This document shows, piece by piece, positions 12,766 to 19,330 of a stretch of 64,000 bases of DNA. Within the stretch, counting starts at the first letter, position 1; each line of letters begins with the position of its first letter. The DNA lies in the NCBI RefSeq assembly GCF_025917005.1, contig NZ_CP078091.1:2666001-2730000 (forward strand). The letters are read 5' to 3'. A program made the position numbers and the translations under genes. The notes beneath the pieces are model-generated. The model searched no databases, was not told the origin of the DNA, and saw only the letters and a list, made by a program, of their open reading frames with translations. This DNA comes from Porphyrobacter sp. ULC335. Its GTDB lineage: Bacteria; Pseudomonadota; Alphaproteobacteria; Sphingomonadales; Sphingomonadaceae.

Positions 12766-13911
12766 CTACTCTCCGCTATCGAAAGCGAGGCTGCCTGCGT
12801 TGTACAGCGCGGCGATCAGTTCCAGCGTCTCGGGCGAATTATCGGGAGCCGCAACAAGCTGCGGAGCACCGCAGATTGCCTGCGCGAATTCGGCGGCCTG
12901 CGCCGTGCACAGATAGGCGTCCCCGTCGGCGAACAGCATGATCGCGGAATCCTCCTCGCGGACGAAAGCGAAGCGGCTGGCCGGATTGCGGAGCAAGGGC
13001 GTGCCCGCTGCCAGATGCTGGGCGATCTCCCCGGCGTCCATGGCTTCTTCGGGCCGCCAGTCGATCTCGGGGTTCTTGGGCGCGGTGTTGTATTGTCCGA
13101 ACCAGCGGGCAAAGCGGCTGCGATCATGGACGGTTTCGGCGATCATCGCTTGCAGCTTGGCAATCGCTTCTGCGTCGATCTCTCCGGGGTTGTCCGCCGG
13201 CGCCAGATGCGGATCGCCATAGCGGTCGCTATCGGGCAGATCGGGGACCATGTCGTCGGCCCAGGCCTCGATCAGTTCGGCGCGCGAAGGGGCGCGGAAA
13301 CCGATCGAATAGGTCATGCAATCATCGCCGACCGCCGTGCCGCGATGGGCGACGCGCGGAGGGACGTAGAGAATATCGCCGGGTTCGAGGATCCATTCCT
13401 CGGTCGCTTCGAAATCCGCGAGCAGGCGCAGCCCGTCATGCGGGAGCAAGGGCGTGTCCTCGTCGCACAGCGCGCCCACTTCCCAGCGCCTGCGGCCCAG
13501 ACCCTGCACCAGAAACACATCGTAATGATCGAAATGCGCGCCCACCCCGCCGCCATCCACGGCATAGCTGACCATCACATCGTCGATCCGCCAATTGGGC
13601 ACGAAGCGGAACGGATCGAGCAAGGCGGCAACGTCCGCAAAATGGTGATCGACAGATTGCACCAGCAGCGTCCACGGATCGCGGGCTTTCTTGGCGAAGC
13701 GGGTTTCGGGAACGGGGCCGTGTTCGAGTTCCCACGCGGTCTTGCGGCGCGTGATGATGCGGGATTCGACGAGCGGCTCGCAGGCGAGGCCTGCAAGCTC
13801 GTCAGGCTCGACCGGGTTGATCCAGCTTGCCCACGGATTGCGGATCAGCAGCGGCTTTTGCTGCCAGTGATCCCGCAGGAATGCCGCGACGTCGAAGTTG
13901 TGGAGCTTCAC
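12766..13911 (-). CDS. roxA: JmjC/cupin ribosomal oxygenase (uL16 arginine hydroxylase, YcfD/RoxA-like)
   Basis: 381 residues, close to the E. coli YcfD length. The iron-binding facial triad is visible as H126 and D128 in GAHFDHYDVF and H189 in PPRVAHRG; a 2-oxoglutarate-dependent dioxygenase would hydroxylate an arginine of ribosomal protein uL16. The C-terminal part (residues about 230-380) is the winged-helix dimer region. The start MKLHNFDVAAFL overlaps the stop of the DUF6481 gene upstream by 4 bp. Confidence 0.9.
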   Translation of the reverse strand: MKLHNFDVAAFLRDHWQQKPLLIRNPWASWINPVEPDELAGLACEPLVESRIITRRKTAWELEHGPVPETRFAKKARDPWTLLVQSVDHHFADVAALLDPFRFVPNWRIDDVMVSYAVDGGGVGAHFDHYDVFLVQGLGRRRWEVGALCDEDTPLLPHDGLRLLADFEATEEWILEPGDILYVPPRVAHRGTAVGDDCMTYSIGFRAPSRAELIEAWADDMVPDLPDSDRYGDPHLAPADNPGEIDAEAIAKLQAMIAETVHDRSRFARWFGQYNTAPKNPEIDWRPEEAMDAGEIAQHLAAGTPLLRNPASRFAFVREEDSAIMLFADGDAYLCTAQAAEFAQAICGAPQLVAAPDNSPETLELIAALYNAGSLAFDSGE

Positions 13912-14252
13912 TTGCGTTTTTTACGCGCGGCATAACGCGCGTCGCGGGCGGCCTTCAGCTCTTCCTCGGTCTTCTTGGGCGGGGGCGCATTGGCTTCTTC
14001 GATCCGCGCCTGCTCGGCCTTGGCAGCTTCGCGCTCTTCGTCGGCGAGACGCTGCTTTTCTTCGCGGGCGGCCCGTGCCTTCTCGGCCTTCTCGGCGGCC
14101 AGCGCTTCGCGCTCGGCAGCGCGGGCAGCGCGTTCGGCCAGTTCTTCCGCGGTCGGCTGAGGCGCCGCCTTCATCTTTGCCAGAGCCTTTTCCTTGGCGA
14201 GCGCCGATGCGGCGGCCCTGTCCTGGAAGCTCGGTGCCTTGTAGCCCTTCAT
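13908..14252 (-). CDS. DUF6481 family protein, highly charged helical
   Basis: 114 residues, starting MKGYKAPSFQDRAAASAL, then a nearly uninterrupted Ala/Glu/Lys/Arg-rich stretch that should form a single long helix or coiled coil and a basic tail ending ARKKRK. This is the DUF6481 pattern seen in sphingomonads. The basic tail could bind nucleic acid, but no function is established. Its stop overlaps the roxA start by 4 bp, so the two are translated together; a link to ribosomes is only inference. Confidence 0.75.
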   Translation of the reverse strand: MKGYKAPSFQDRAAASALAKEKALAKMKAAPQPTAEELAERAARAAEREALAAEKAEKARAAREEKQRLADEEREAAKAEQARIEEANAPPPKKTEEELKAARDARYAARKKRK

Positions 14253-14437
14253 GGTGATTAACTCCTGCCGGGGTGCGGATCGCAGCGCGGCTCAAAATGG
14301 TGATTGCCGGGTGCCCTGCCGCAGCGAGGTTCCCGGCCGTTAGCTTATAGCCCGTTGCGCCTGCACAAGTCCGCCCAGCTCCCACGGAGCCGGAGCGACT
14401 CCAGCCCGGCGACCGCTGCCCGGCGGCGGGAGGGCGA

Positions 14438-15223
14438 TCAGGAGGTCGTCACGCCCCCGGCGTTCTTGTCGACCAGCTTGAAGGCGCGTTCGTACCACTC
14501 GCTGCCCGGATAGTTCGCACCCAGCACCGCAGCGTACTTCACCGCTTCGGAGGGCACGCCCAGCGCGAGGCTGCTTTCGGTGAGGCGATAAAGCGCTTCG
14601 GCGGTGTGGCTGGTGGTCTGGAACTTCTCGACCACGTTGCGGAACCGCATGTCGGCGGCGAGCCACATGCCCATCCGCTGGTAGTGGCGGCCGATCTCCA
14701 TCTCCTTGCCCGCAAGGTGATCCGCCACAAGGTCGAGCTTCAGCCGCGCGTCAGCCGCATATTCGGTCTGCGGGAAGCGGCGGTTGACCTCACGCAGCGC
14801 GGTCTGCGCTTGCTCGGTGATCTTCTGGTCGCGGTTCACATCGCTGATCTGCTCGTAATAGCTGAGCGCGATCAGATAGTACGCGTAGGGCGCGTCCTTG
14901 TTGCCCGGGTGGATCGACAGGAACCGCTGCGCGTTCTGGATCGCCTTGTTGTAATCGCGGGCGATGTAATAGCTGAACGCGCTCATCAGCTGGGCGCGGC
15001 GGGCCCAGGGCGAATAGGGGTGCTGGCGCTCCACCTCGTCGAACAGCGCCGCGGCCTGTAGCGTATTGCCCTTGTCGAGCCGCTTCTGCGCCTCGGAATA
15101 GAGCGATTCGACGTCGCGGGCGACATAGGCGACATCCTTGCCCTCCCCGCTTCCGGCGCAGGCGCTGAGCATGGCGATGGTCGCGGCGGCGAGCGCGATA
15201 CGGGCGGTGAGCTTAACTTGCAT
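14438..15223 (-). CDS. bamD: Outer membrane assembly lipoprotein BamD
   Basis: 261 residues from ATG at 15223 (MQVKLTARIALAAATIAML). The lipobox is LSAC, then TPR repeats (YSEAQKRLDKGNTLQAAALF; YNKAIQNAQRFLSIHPGNKD; YAADARLKLDLV). BamD is the essential lipoprotein partner of BamA that folds beta-barrels into the outer membrane. In many alphaproteobacteria it is followed by recN and ligA; here about 5 kb of other genes separate it from recN. The 5' extension seen in the open frame runs into a divergent gene and was rejected. Confidence 0.93.
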   Translation of the reverse strand: MQVKLTARIALAAATIAMLSACAGSGEGKDVAYVARDVESLYSEAQKRLDKGNTLQAAALFDEVERQHPYSPWARRAQLMSAFSYYIARDYNKAIQNAQRFLSIHPGNKDAPYAYYLIALSYYEQISDVNRDQKITEQAQTALREVNRRFPQTEYAADARLKLDLVADHLAGKEMEIGRHYQRMGMWLAADMRFRNVVEKFQTTSHTAEALYRLTESSLALGVPSEAVKYAAVLGANYPGSEWYERAFKLVDKNAGGVTTS

Positions 15224-15358
15224 GGCGCTGCCTATAGCGAGGGGTGCGCTGAACGCCAAGTGAAGGGTGAAGCCCATGCCCCCCTGCCCCCACATTTTCC
15301 TACTCGGCCGTTTTGTGTTGCTCTCCCGCGCTACGCCCCCGCCAGAAAGCCACACCCC

Positions 15359-16258
15359 ATGACCCGCAAGAAAGACCCCCGCACCCCCCGCCTCCCCGCC
15401 CCCGATCCACTGGATTTCACCCCGGTACCGCGCCAGCGGATGCGGCGCGGCGGATGGAGCGCGGCGCGGCAGCGCGAATTCATCGACCACCTTGTCGAAA
15501 CCGGCAGCGTGCGCGCCGCCTGCCGCCGCATGGGTGTGGGCGAGCACCACATCTACAAGCTGCGCAACCATCCCGAAGGCGGCAGCTTCCGCGCCGCATG
15601 GGAGGCCGCGCTGGACATGGGCATCCAGCGGATCGAGGATCTGGCCATGGACCGCGCCATGAACGGGGTGGAGGAACCGGTCTATTCCTACGGCGAACTC
15701 GTCGGCACGCGTATCAAGTATAACGACCGGCTGCTGATGTTCATCCTGCGCAACCGCGCGCCCGATCGGTTCGGGGCGGGCAGCGGCGGCGGCAGGGGCC
15801 TCGGCGCGGTCAGCCAGATGCAGCTCGACCGGCTCAAGAAGCAGTGGATCAAGGAACACGAGGCCAAGAAGCCCCACGTCACCGCAGAGCAGATCCGCGC
15901 CAGCATCGACCGCAAGATCGAGATCATCCGCATGTCGCTGGAGCCCAAGCGGCAGGCGCAATGGGCCGCCCTGTCAGACGAGACCCGCGCGGCCTGGGCG
16001 CATTATGTGGCCCTGCGCACCCGCGACCTCGCCGCAATGAACGCCGACGCCAAGGCGCGCGAGCTGGTGGAAGTGCAATGGGACGCGAAGGGCGATGTCT
16101 TCGAGCCAAGCGGCAAACCGGTGCGCCAGATACCGGGCTACGCCGCACCGGCCAGCGAGCCGGAGCCGCTAGTGAAGCAATGGCAGAAGCCCGAACCGCC
16201 CGAGGTGCCGCCGGTCAAGACGTCTTGGACGGTGAAGGATGGGGGGTTTGATCCGTGA
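15359..16258 (+). CDS. Helix-turn-helix protein, terminase-small-subunit-like
   Basis: 299 residues from ATG at 15359 (MTRKKDPRTPRLPAPD). After a Pro-rich N-terminus, residues about 38-75 form a helix-turn-helix (FIDHLVETGSVRAACRRMGV then HHIYKLRNHPEGGSFRAAWE), as in phage terminase small subunits. Next come a charged helical region and a Pro/Glu-rich tail. There is no terminase large subunit or other phage gene beside it, so it is probably a domesticated or regulatory DNA-binding protein. It is divergent from bamD across 135 bp. The function is unknown. Confidence 0.65.
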   Translation: MTRKKDPRTPRLPAPDPLDFTPVPRQRMRRGGWSAARQREFIDHLVETGSVRAACRRMGVGEHHIYKLRNHPEGGSFRAAWEAALDMGIQRIEDLAMDRAMNGVEEPVYSYGELVGTRIKYNDRLLMFILRNRAPDRFGAGSGGGRGLGAVSQMQLDRLKKQWIKEHEAKKPHVTAEQIRASIDRKIEIIRMSLEPKRQAQWAALSDETRAAWAHYVALRTRDLAAMNADAKARELVEVQWDAKGDVFEPSGKPVRQIPGYAAPASEPEPLVKQWQKPEPPEVPPVKTSWTVKDGGFDP

Positions 16259-16274
16259 TGCCAGAAGGCGCGCA

Positions 16275-16329
16275 GCGATCCTCCCCTCTAGGGGAGGGGG
16301 ACCATCCGCAGGATGGTGGAGGGGCAGGT
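16275..16329. repeat. Dispersed hairpin repeat, copy A
   Basis: Two adjoining hairpins: CCCCT-CT-AGGGG and CCATCC-GCA-GGATGG, ending in a GGAGGGGCAGG run. The same right-hand part (GGGACCATCCGCAGGATGG) recurs at 17132-17163 beyond ccdB, so the pair brackets ccdAB as near-direct repeats. From memory this is a common sphingomonad intergenic repeat. Confidence 0.7.
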
Positions 16330-16460
16330 GAGGTTGATCGAGACGCAGCAAAGGCCAAGCTTAAAACCGGTACGCGCCAGCGCATCACACCCCCCGGCCG
16401 GGGCGGCGTCAGCTGTCCCGTTCGACGTGAGGCCGCGGCTTTGCCGTGGCAATCCACCTC

Positions 16461-16496
16461 TTGATGCATACACTTCATGCATATACATTGCCCCCA
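16461..16496 (+). promoter_or_regulatory. Putative ccdAB promoter/operator; possibly leaderless
   Basis: Two direct copies of ATGCATA (16464-16470 and 16477-16483), each containing the palindrome ATGCAT, spaced 13 bp. TTGATG at 16461 and TATACA at 16482 look like -35 and -10 boxes with a short spacer. The -10 ends only 8 bp before the ccdA ATG at 16496, so the transcript may start at or next to the start codon. The repeats are where a CcdA/CcdB autorepressor would bind. Inference from position. Confidence 0.5.
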
Positions 16497-16756
16497 TGAA
16501 CAGCCACACTCCAAACCGCCGCAACGCGCCAAGCGCCCCGCGCAAGCGCACCACCATGACGATCCGGCCCGATTACCTCGCGGATGCCAAGCGTCTTGGC
16601 ATTACCGTGTCCGAGGCCGCCGAGCGCGGCCTGCGCGACGCGATAAGTGAGGCCGAGGCGGCGCGCTGGCTCGAAGAAAATGGCGAAGCGGTCGCGGCGG
16701 CGAATGACTGGGTGGAGGCTAACGGCCTGCCGCTCGCGGATCGCCGCCTGTTCTGA
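16496..16756 (+). CDS. ccdA: CcdA-family antitoxin
   Basis: 86 residues from ATG at 16496 (MNSHTPNRRNAPSAPRKRT). The N-terminal half is the basic ribbon-helix-helix-like part (TMTIRPDYLADAKRLGITVSE) and the C-terminal half is acidic with the toxin-binding motif (AARWLEENGEAVAAANDWVE, ending GLPLADRRLF) characteristic of CcdA. It should bind CcdB and autoregulate the operon. Its stop TGA overlaps the ccdB ATG by one base. No clear Shine-Dalgarno is seen, in line with a leaderless message. Confidence 0.88.
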   Translation: MNSHTPNRRNAPSAPRKRTTMTIRPDYLADAKRLGITVSEAAERGLRDAISEAEAARWLEENGEAVAAANDWVEANGLPLADRRLF

Positions 16757-17055
16757 TGGCGCGCTTCGATGTTTACGCGCTGAAGCGCGGTGGTGCGCTG
16801 GTGGTCGATTGTCAGGCTGACCTGCTGGATGGGCTGAAAACCCGCGTGGTGGTGCCGCTGATTGCGGAAAGCGATGCGCCCAAGCCTGCGCGGACGCTCA
16901 ATCCGGTGTTTGCAATTGGCGGGGAGCGGTTTGTGCTGATGGCGCAGTTTCTCTCAGCGGTTGAGGTGCGCGAGTTGGGGGCGAAGGTGGGGTCGCTGGA
17001 CAGCGAGGGCGAGACGGTGCTGGGGGCGCTGGATTTTCTGCTGACGGGGGTGTGA
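16756..17055 (+). CDS. ccdB: CcdB-family gyrase-poison toxin
   Basis: 99 residues, usual CcdB length (about 101). Family pattern: MARFDVYALKRGGALVVDCQ, TRVVVPLIAESDAPKPARTL, LNPVF and a C-terminal LGALDFLLTGV. In F-plasmid CcdB the C-terminal W-G-I residues contact gyrase; here the tail reads LTGV, so that tripeptide is not conserved and the target needs testing. Translationally coupled to ccdA (TGATG). Chromosomal, in a repeat-rich pocket. Confidence 0.88.
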   Translation: MARFDVYALKRGGALVVDCQADLLDGLKTRVVVPLIAESDAPKPARTLNPVFAIGGERFVLMAQFLSAVEVRELGAKVGSLDSEGETVLGALDFLLTGV

Positions 17056-17382
17056 GCCGAGCGATCCTCCCGTTGTCCCTGCGGAACAGCTGCGCTTCCA
17101 GGGGAGAGCGTGTCCTGAGCTTTTCGAAGGAGGGACCATCCGCAGGATGGCGGAGGGGCAGGCGCGGTTGCGGCGAGGTTGGCACCACTGGATGCCGATG
17201 CGCCGCACTATTCTTTGCCTCTGCGACTCTCTCCGATCGAGATTCGGTGTTGGCTGTGATCGTCTAAAGTCGGTGTGCTTGGTATCCACCGAGAGACATG
17301 GATGGACAGTGCCACACAAAAACCCCATCATGCTGACGGAAACAGAATTTTCCCTTTTCAAAAATATCCATTGGAGGGCGAG
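17056..17382. other. Noncoding gap with nested repeats, ccdB to the AT-rich gene
   Basis: 327 bp with no supported gene. It holds repeat copy B with one arm of a 43-bp inverted repeat (17064-17106), a GTCCTGAGCTTTTCGAAGGA element (17112-17131) and a hairpin CCATCC-GCA-GGATGG (17136-17150). Base composition falls sharply after about 17200, which marks the left edge of the AT-rich segment. Short open frames here have no family resemblance. Confidence 0.7.
17064..17106. repeat. 43-bp inverted repeat, left arm
   Basis: The 43 bases from ATCCTCCCGTTGTCC to CCAGGGGAG are exactly the reverse complement of 19161-19203. The two arms bracket the AT-rich secreted protein gene and the Flp pilin gene. 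Directly adjoining at 17112-17131 is a GTCCTGAGCTTTTCGAAGGA element, a type of palindromic repeat common in this group. Confidence 0.85.
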
Positions 17383-18753
17383 TTGGGGCGCGGAATCAAG
17401 TTCTTTGTGTCTGCTCTGATGCTGGTCGGAGCTAGTACCTCCGCACTCGGCGCGGAACTCTACAACGAGACACTTGAAAATGGAACCGAGGTAATATTCC
17501 TCAACGGTACGATTTCATCTGGAGATGAAGAACGCTTTAGAGAATTATCCGTAAAGTATCAAAACGCAATAGTTGTTCTGAACAGCTCCGGTGGGATGTT
17601 GAAGCCTGCATTGGAGATTGGGCGCCAAATACGGCTGCGAGGTTATCGCACTCTCGTCATGGAAGACGACGAATGCGCATCGGCTTGCGCACTTATTTGG
17701 TTGGCTGGAACGCAGCGTATTTTAAGTGGCGACGGAAAAATTGGCTTTCACGCCAGCTATGTCGACGAAGGAGGCCGGAAGGTTGAGAGCGGCGTGGCGA
17801 ACGCTATGGTTGGCTTTTATCTGTCGCAACTTAATTTATCAGAATCAGCAGTAGTCTTCACTACTTTAGCGCCGCCTGACAAGGTCGAATGGATCAGGGC
17901 CGAAAGTTCAGGATCGGTGCCGATTGAGTTCACTGTTTGGAAGGACTCGGCGAAGCCGGCGGTAGTTTCAATACCGCCGCCAATCCAAACCCGCCCCGCT
18001 ACTCGCTCTAACCCTATCTCTAGCTCCGCCCAGTCATCATATCAGTGGCTGGTTTCAATGCGGAATAGTCCAGATTATGCCGTCAATGGGGCAAAGTCGA
18101 TCGGAGCTCAGGGCCCTCTTGTTAGTATTTTGGCAGATCATTTAACCCAAATACTCGCGAATGATTTAGTGCTTCTGCGCATTAGCCAAGAATTCCAGGC
18201 AGCGGCGATCGATCCCGTGAAAGATCCGGATTCTGCTCGTGTTATTATTTTCAATTTTTCTACTTCATCTCAACTTAAGGGCCTGAGGCGGCTTGCTCAA
18301 AATGACATAGACAAATTGTTCTCAATTTATGCATTGGCGTTCGAGAAAAATCTGACAAATTGCAGTGCACTGGCGGATGTCAAATCAGAAGCGTCAGTAG
18401 ATGAATTTGCTATAATTCAGAAACTTGGAAATGACAATTTGCGCGACTACCTTCGCATTCTTAGGTCTGCTCTGATTGCTGAAGTGGAAGACTATCCCAA
18501 ACCCATCCAACTCACTGAAAAGCAAATTGCAATAGCTGAAAATGCGTTCGCGAAAGATATATTGTCAGCTCTAGGAAATGATGAAGCTGCATTAGAGAGA
18601 TTTTACACGATTTCAGCAAATTATGAAAATTACTCTCCCGTTGAATATTGTCCATCCATGTATATTATGTTTAACACAGTCAGCCAAATGAATGGCTTAT
18701 CTGGATCTTGGATGCGAAGGCAATTTGCTGGGTACATGTCTGAGGGGATGTGA
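17383..18753 (+). CDS. Secreted ClpP/crotonase-fold protein (COG3904-like), AT-rich
   Basis: 456 residues if read from TTG at 17383, which has a perfect GGAGG five bases upstream and gives a good signal peptide (MGRGIKFFVSALMLVG, cleavage near ALGA-E at about 24). An ATG further upstream would bury the signal. Residues 60-130 show the ClpP-like fold: VVLNSSGGML (66-73), the nucleophile Ser100 in ECASACALIWLAG and His123 in GFHASY. Such periplasmic ClpP-like proteins are poorly characterised. The C-terminal 250 residues match nothing I know. Composition is far lower in GC than all neighbours (about 38% in one 60-base line), pointing to recent transfer. Confidence 0.8.
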   Translation: MGRGIKFFVSALMLVGASTSALGAELYNETLENGTEVIFLNGTISSGDEERFRELSVKYQNAIVVLNSSGGMLKPALEIGRQIRLRGYRTLVMEDDECASACALIWLAGTQRILSGDGKIGFHASYVDEGGRKVESGVANAMVGFYLSQLNLSESAVVFTTLAPPDKVEWIRAESSGSVPIEFTVWKDSAKPAVVSIPPPIQTRPATRSNPISSSAQSSYQWLVSMRNSPDYAVNGAKSIGAQGPLVSILADHLTQILANDLVLLRISQEFQAAAIDPVKDPDSARVIIFNFSTSSQLKGLRRLAQNDIDKLFSIYALAFEKNLTNCSALADVKSEASVDEFAIIQKLGNDNLRDYLRILRSALIAEVEDYPKPIQLTEKQIAIAENAFAKDILSALGNDEAALERFYTISANYENYSPVEYCPSMYIMFNTVSQMNGLSGSWMRRQFAGYMSEGM

Positions 18754-18792
18754 CAGCATGATTTAACCGACATAAGGCATAATCGCCTCTCG

Positions 18793-18832
18793 CCCCTCAA
18801 CCACCTTCGGTGGTTCCCTTCCCCTTGAGGGG
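18793..18832. terminator. Nested hairpin after the AT-rich gene
   Basis: CCCCTCAA pairs with TTGAGGGG, and an inner stem CCACC-TTC-GGTGG lies between. It starts 40 bp after the stop of the AT-rich gene and could end its transcript, though no clear T-run follows. It also belongs to the local dispersed-repeat family. Confidence 0.5.
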
Positions 18833-18842
18833 AGGATGGGGT

Positions 18843-18873
18843 CTTGCCCCCTCCCGCAAACGGAAGGGGCAAG
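18843..18873. repeat. Hairpin repeat upstream of the pilin gene
   Basis: CTTGCCCC at 18843-18850 pairs exactly with GGGGCAAG at 18866-18873. Noncoding; position suggests an intergenic repeat rather than a promoter element. Confidence 0.55.
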
Positions 18874-18969
18874 CACCCCCCCAACCCCTACCACCCCATT
18901 CACCATCCCCACTCATTCCCACGCAACCTTTCGCCCGCATTTTCGCGCAAGGCTTTGAAAGGAAACATC

Positions 18970-19134
18970 ATGTTTGCGCGGTTGAGGGGTGATGAGGCGG
19001 GGGCGACCGCGATTGAGTATGGCTTGATTATCGCCATTATCTCGCTCGCCGCGATCATTGCGTTTCAGTCGCTCGGGATCACGCTGTCGGATGTGTTCGA
19101 CCGGATCAGCGCTGCGCTGCGGACGAATTTTTAG
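18970..19134 (+). CDS. Flp/Fap-type pilin subunit
   Basis: 54 residues from ATG at 18970 with a GAAAGGAAA ribosome site seven bases upstream. The sequence MFARLRGDEAGATAIEYGL followed by a 20-residue hydrophobic helix (IIAIISLAAIIAFQSLGI) is the Flp pilin pattern: a short basic leader and the conserved ATAIEYGLI of type IVb pilins. It needs a Tad secretion system, a CpaA-type prepilin peptidase and CpaB/C/E/F to assemble; none of these is in the window, so this is a solitary pilin gene. Confidence 0.85.
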   Translation: MFARLRGDEAGATAIEYGLIIAIISLAAIIAFQSLGITLSDVFDRISAALRTNF

Positions 19135-19160
19135 GGCGTTCGGATCGGGGTGGCGAGCCC

Positions 19161-19203
19161 CTCCCCTGGAAGCGCAGCTGTTCCGCAGGGACAACGGGAG
19201 GAT
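19161..19203. repeat. 43-bp inverted repeat, right arm
   Basis: Exact reverse complement of 17064-17106, starting 26 bp after the pilin stop codon. See the left arm for context. Confidence 0.85.
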
Positions 19204-19217
19204 TTGGGCATCTTCCT

Positions 19218-19293
19218 CCCCTCCTTTTCAAAGGAGGGGATCGAGGGGTGGTTGCGCGGCGCGCAGCGGCGCGCCCGGGCATACCACCACCCC
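19218..19293. terminator. Strong hairpins downstream of lepA
   Basis: CCCCTCCTTT-TC-AAAGGAGGGG at 19218-19239 is a perfect 10-bp stem; GGGGTGGT at 19245-19252 pairs with ACCACCCC at 19286-19293. They lie 37-110 bp past the lepA stop and before the pilin gene from the other side, so they may act as a two-way terminator. They also look like sphingomonad intergenic repeats. Confidence 0.5.
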
Positions 19294-19330
19294 CAACCCC
19301 CTCCTCTGAAGATGAGGGGGCTATAGGGCC

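Noticed and set aside
14253..14437. Possible small RNA or tRNA-like fold between the DUF6481 gene and bamD
   Set aside because: No T-loop GGTTCGA pattern or acceptor stem could be found; probably just the DUF6481 promoter region.
15359..16258. Prophage remnant based on the terminase-like HTH
   Set aside because: No large terminase, portal, capsid, integrase or att site is present within 20 kb.
16255..16495. CRISPR-like array from repeated GGATGG and GGGGAGG words
   Set aside because: Repeats are few, unevenly spaced hairpins with no spacers of constant length and no cas genes.
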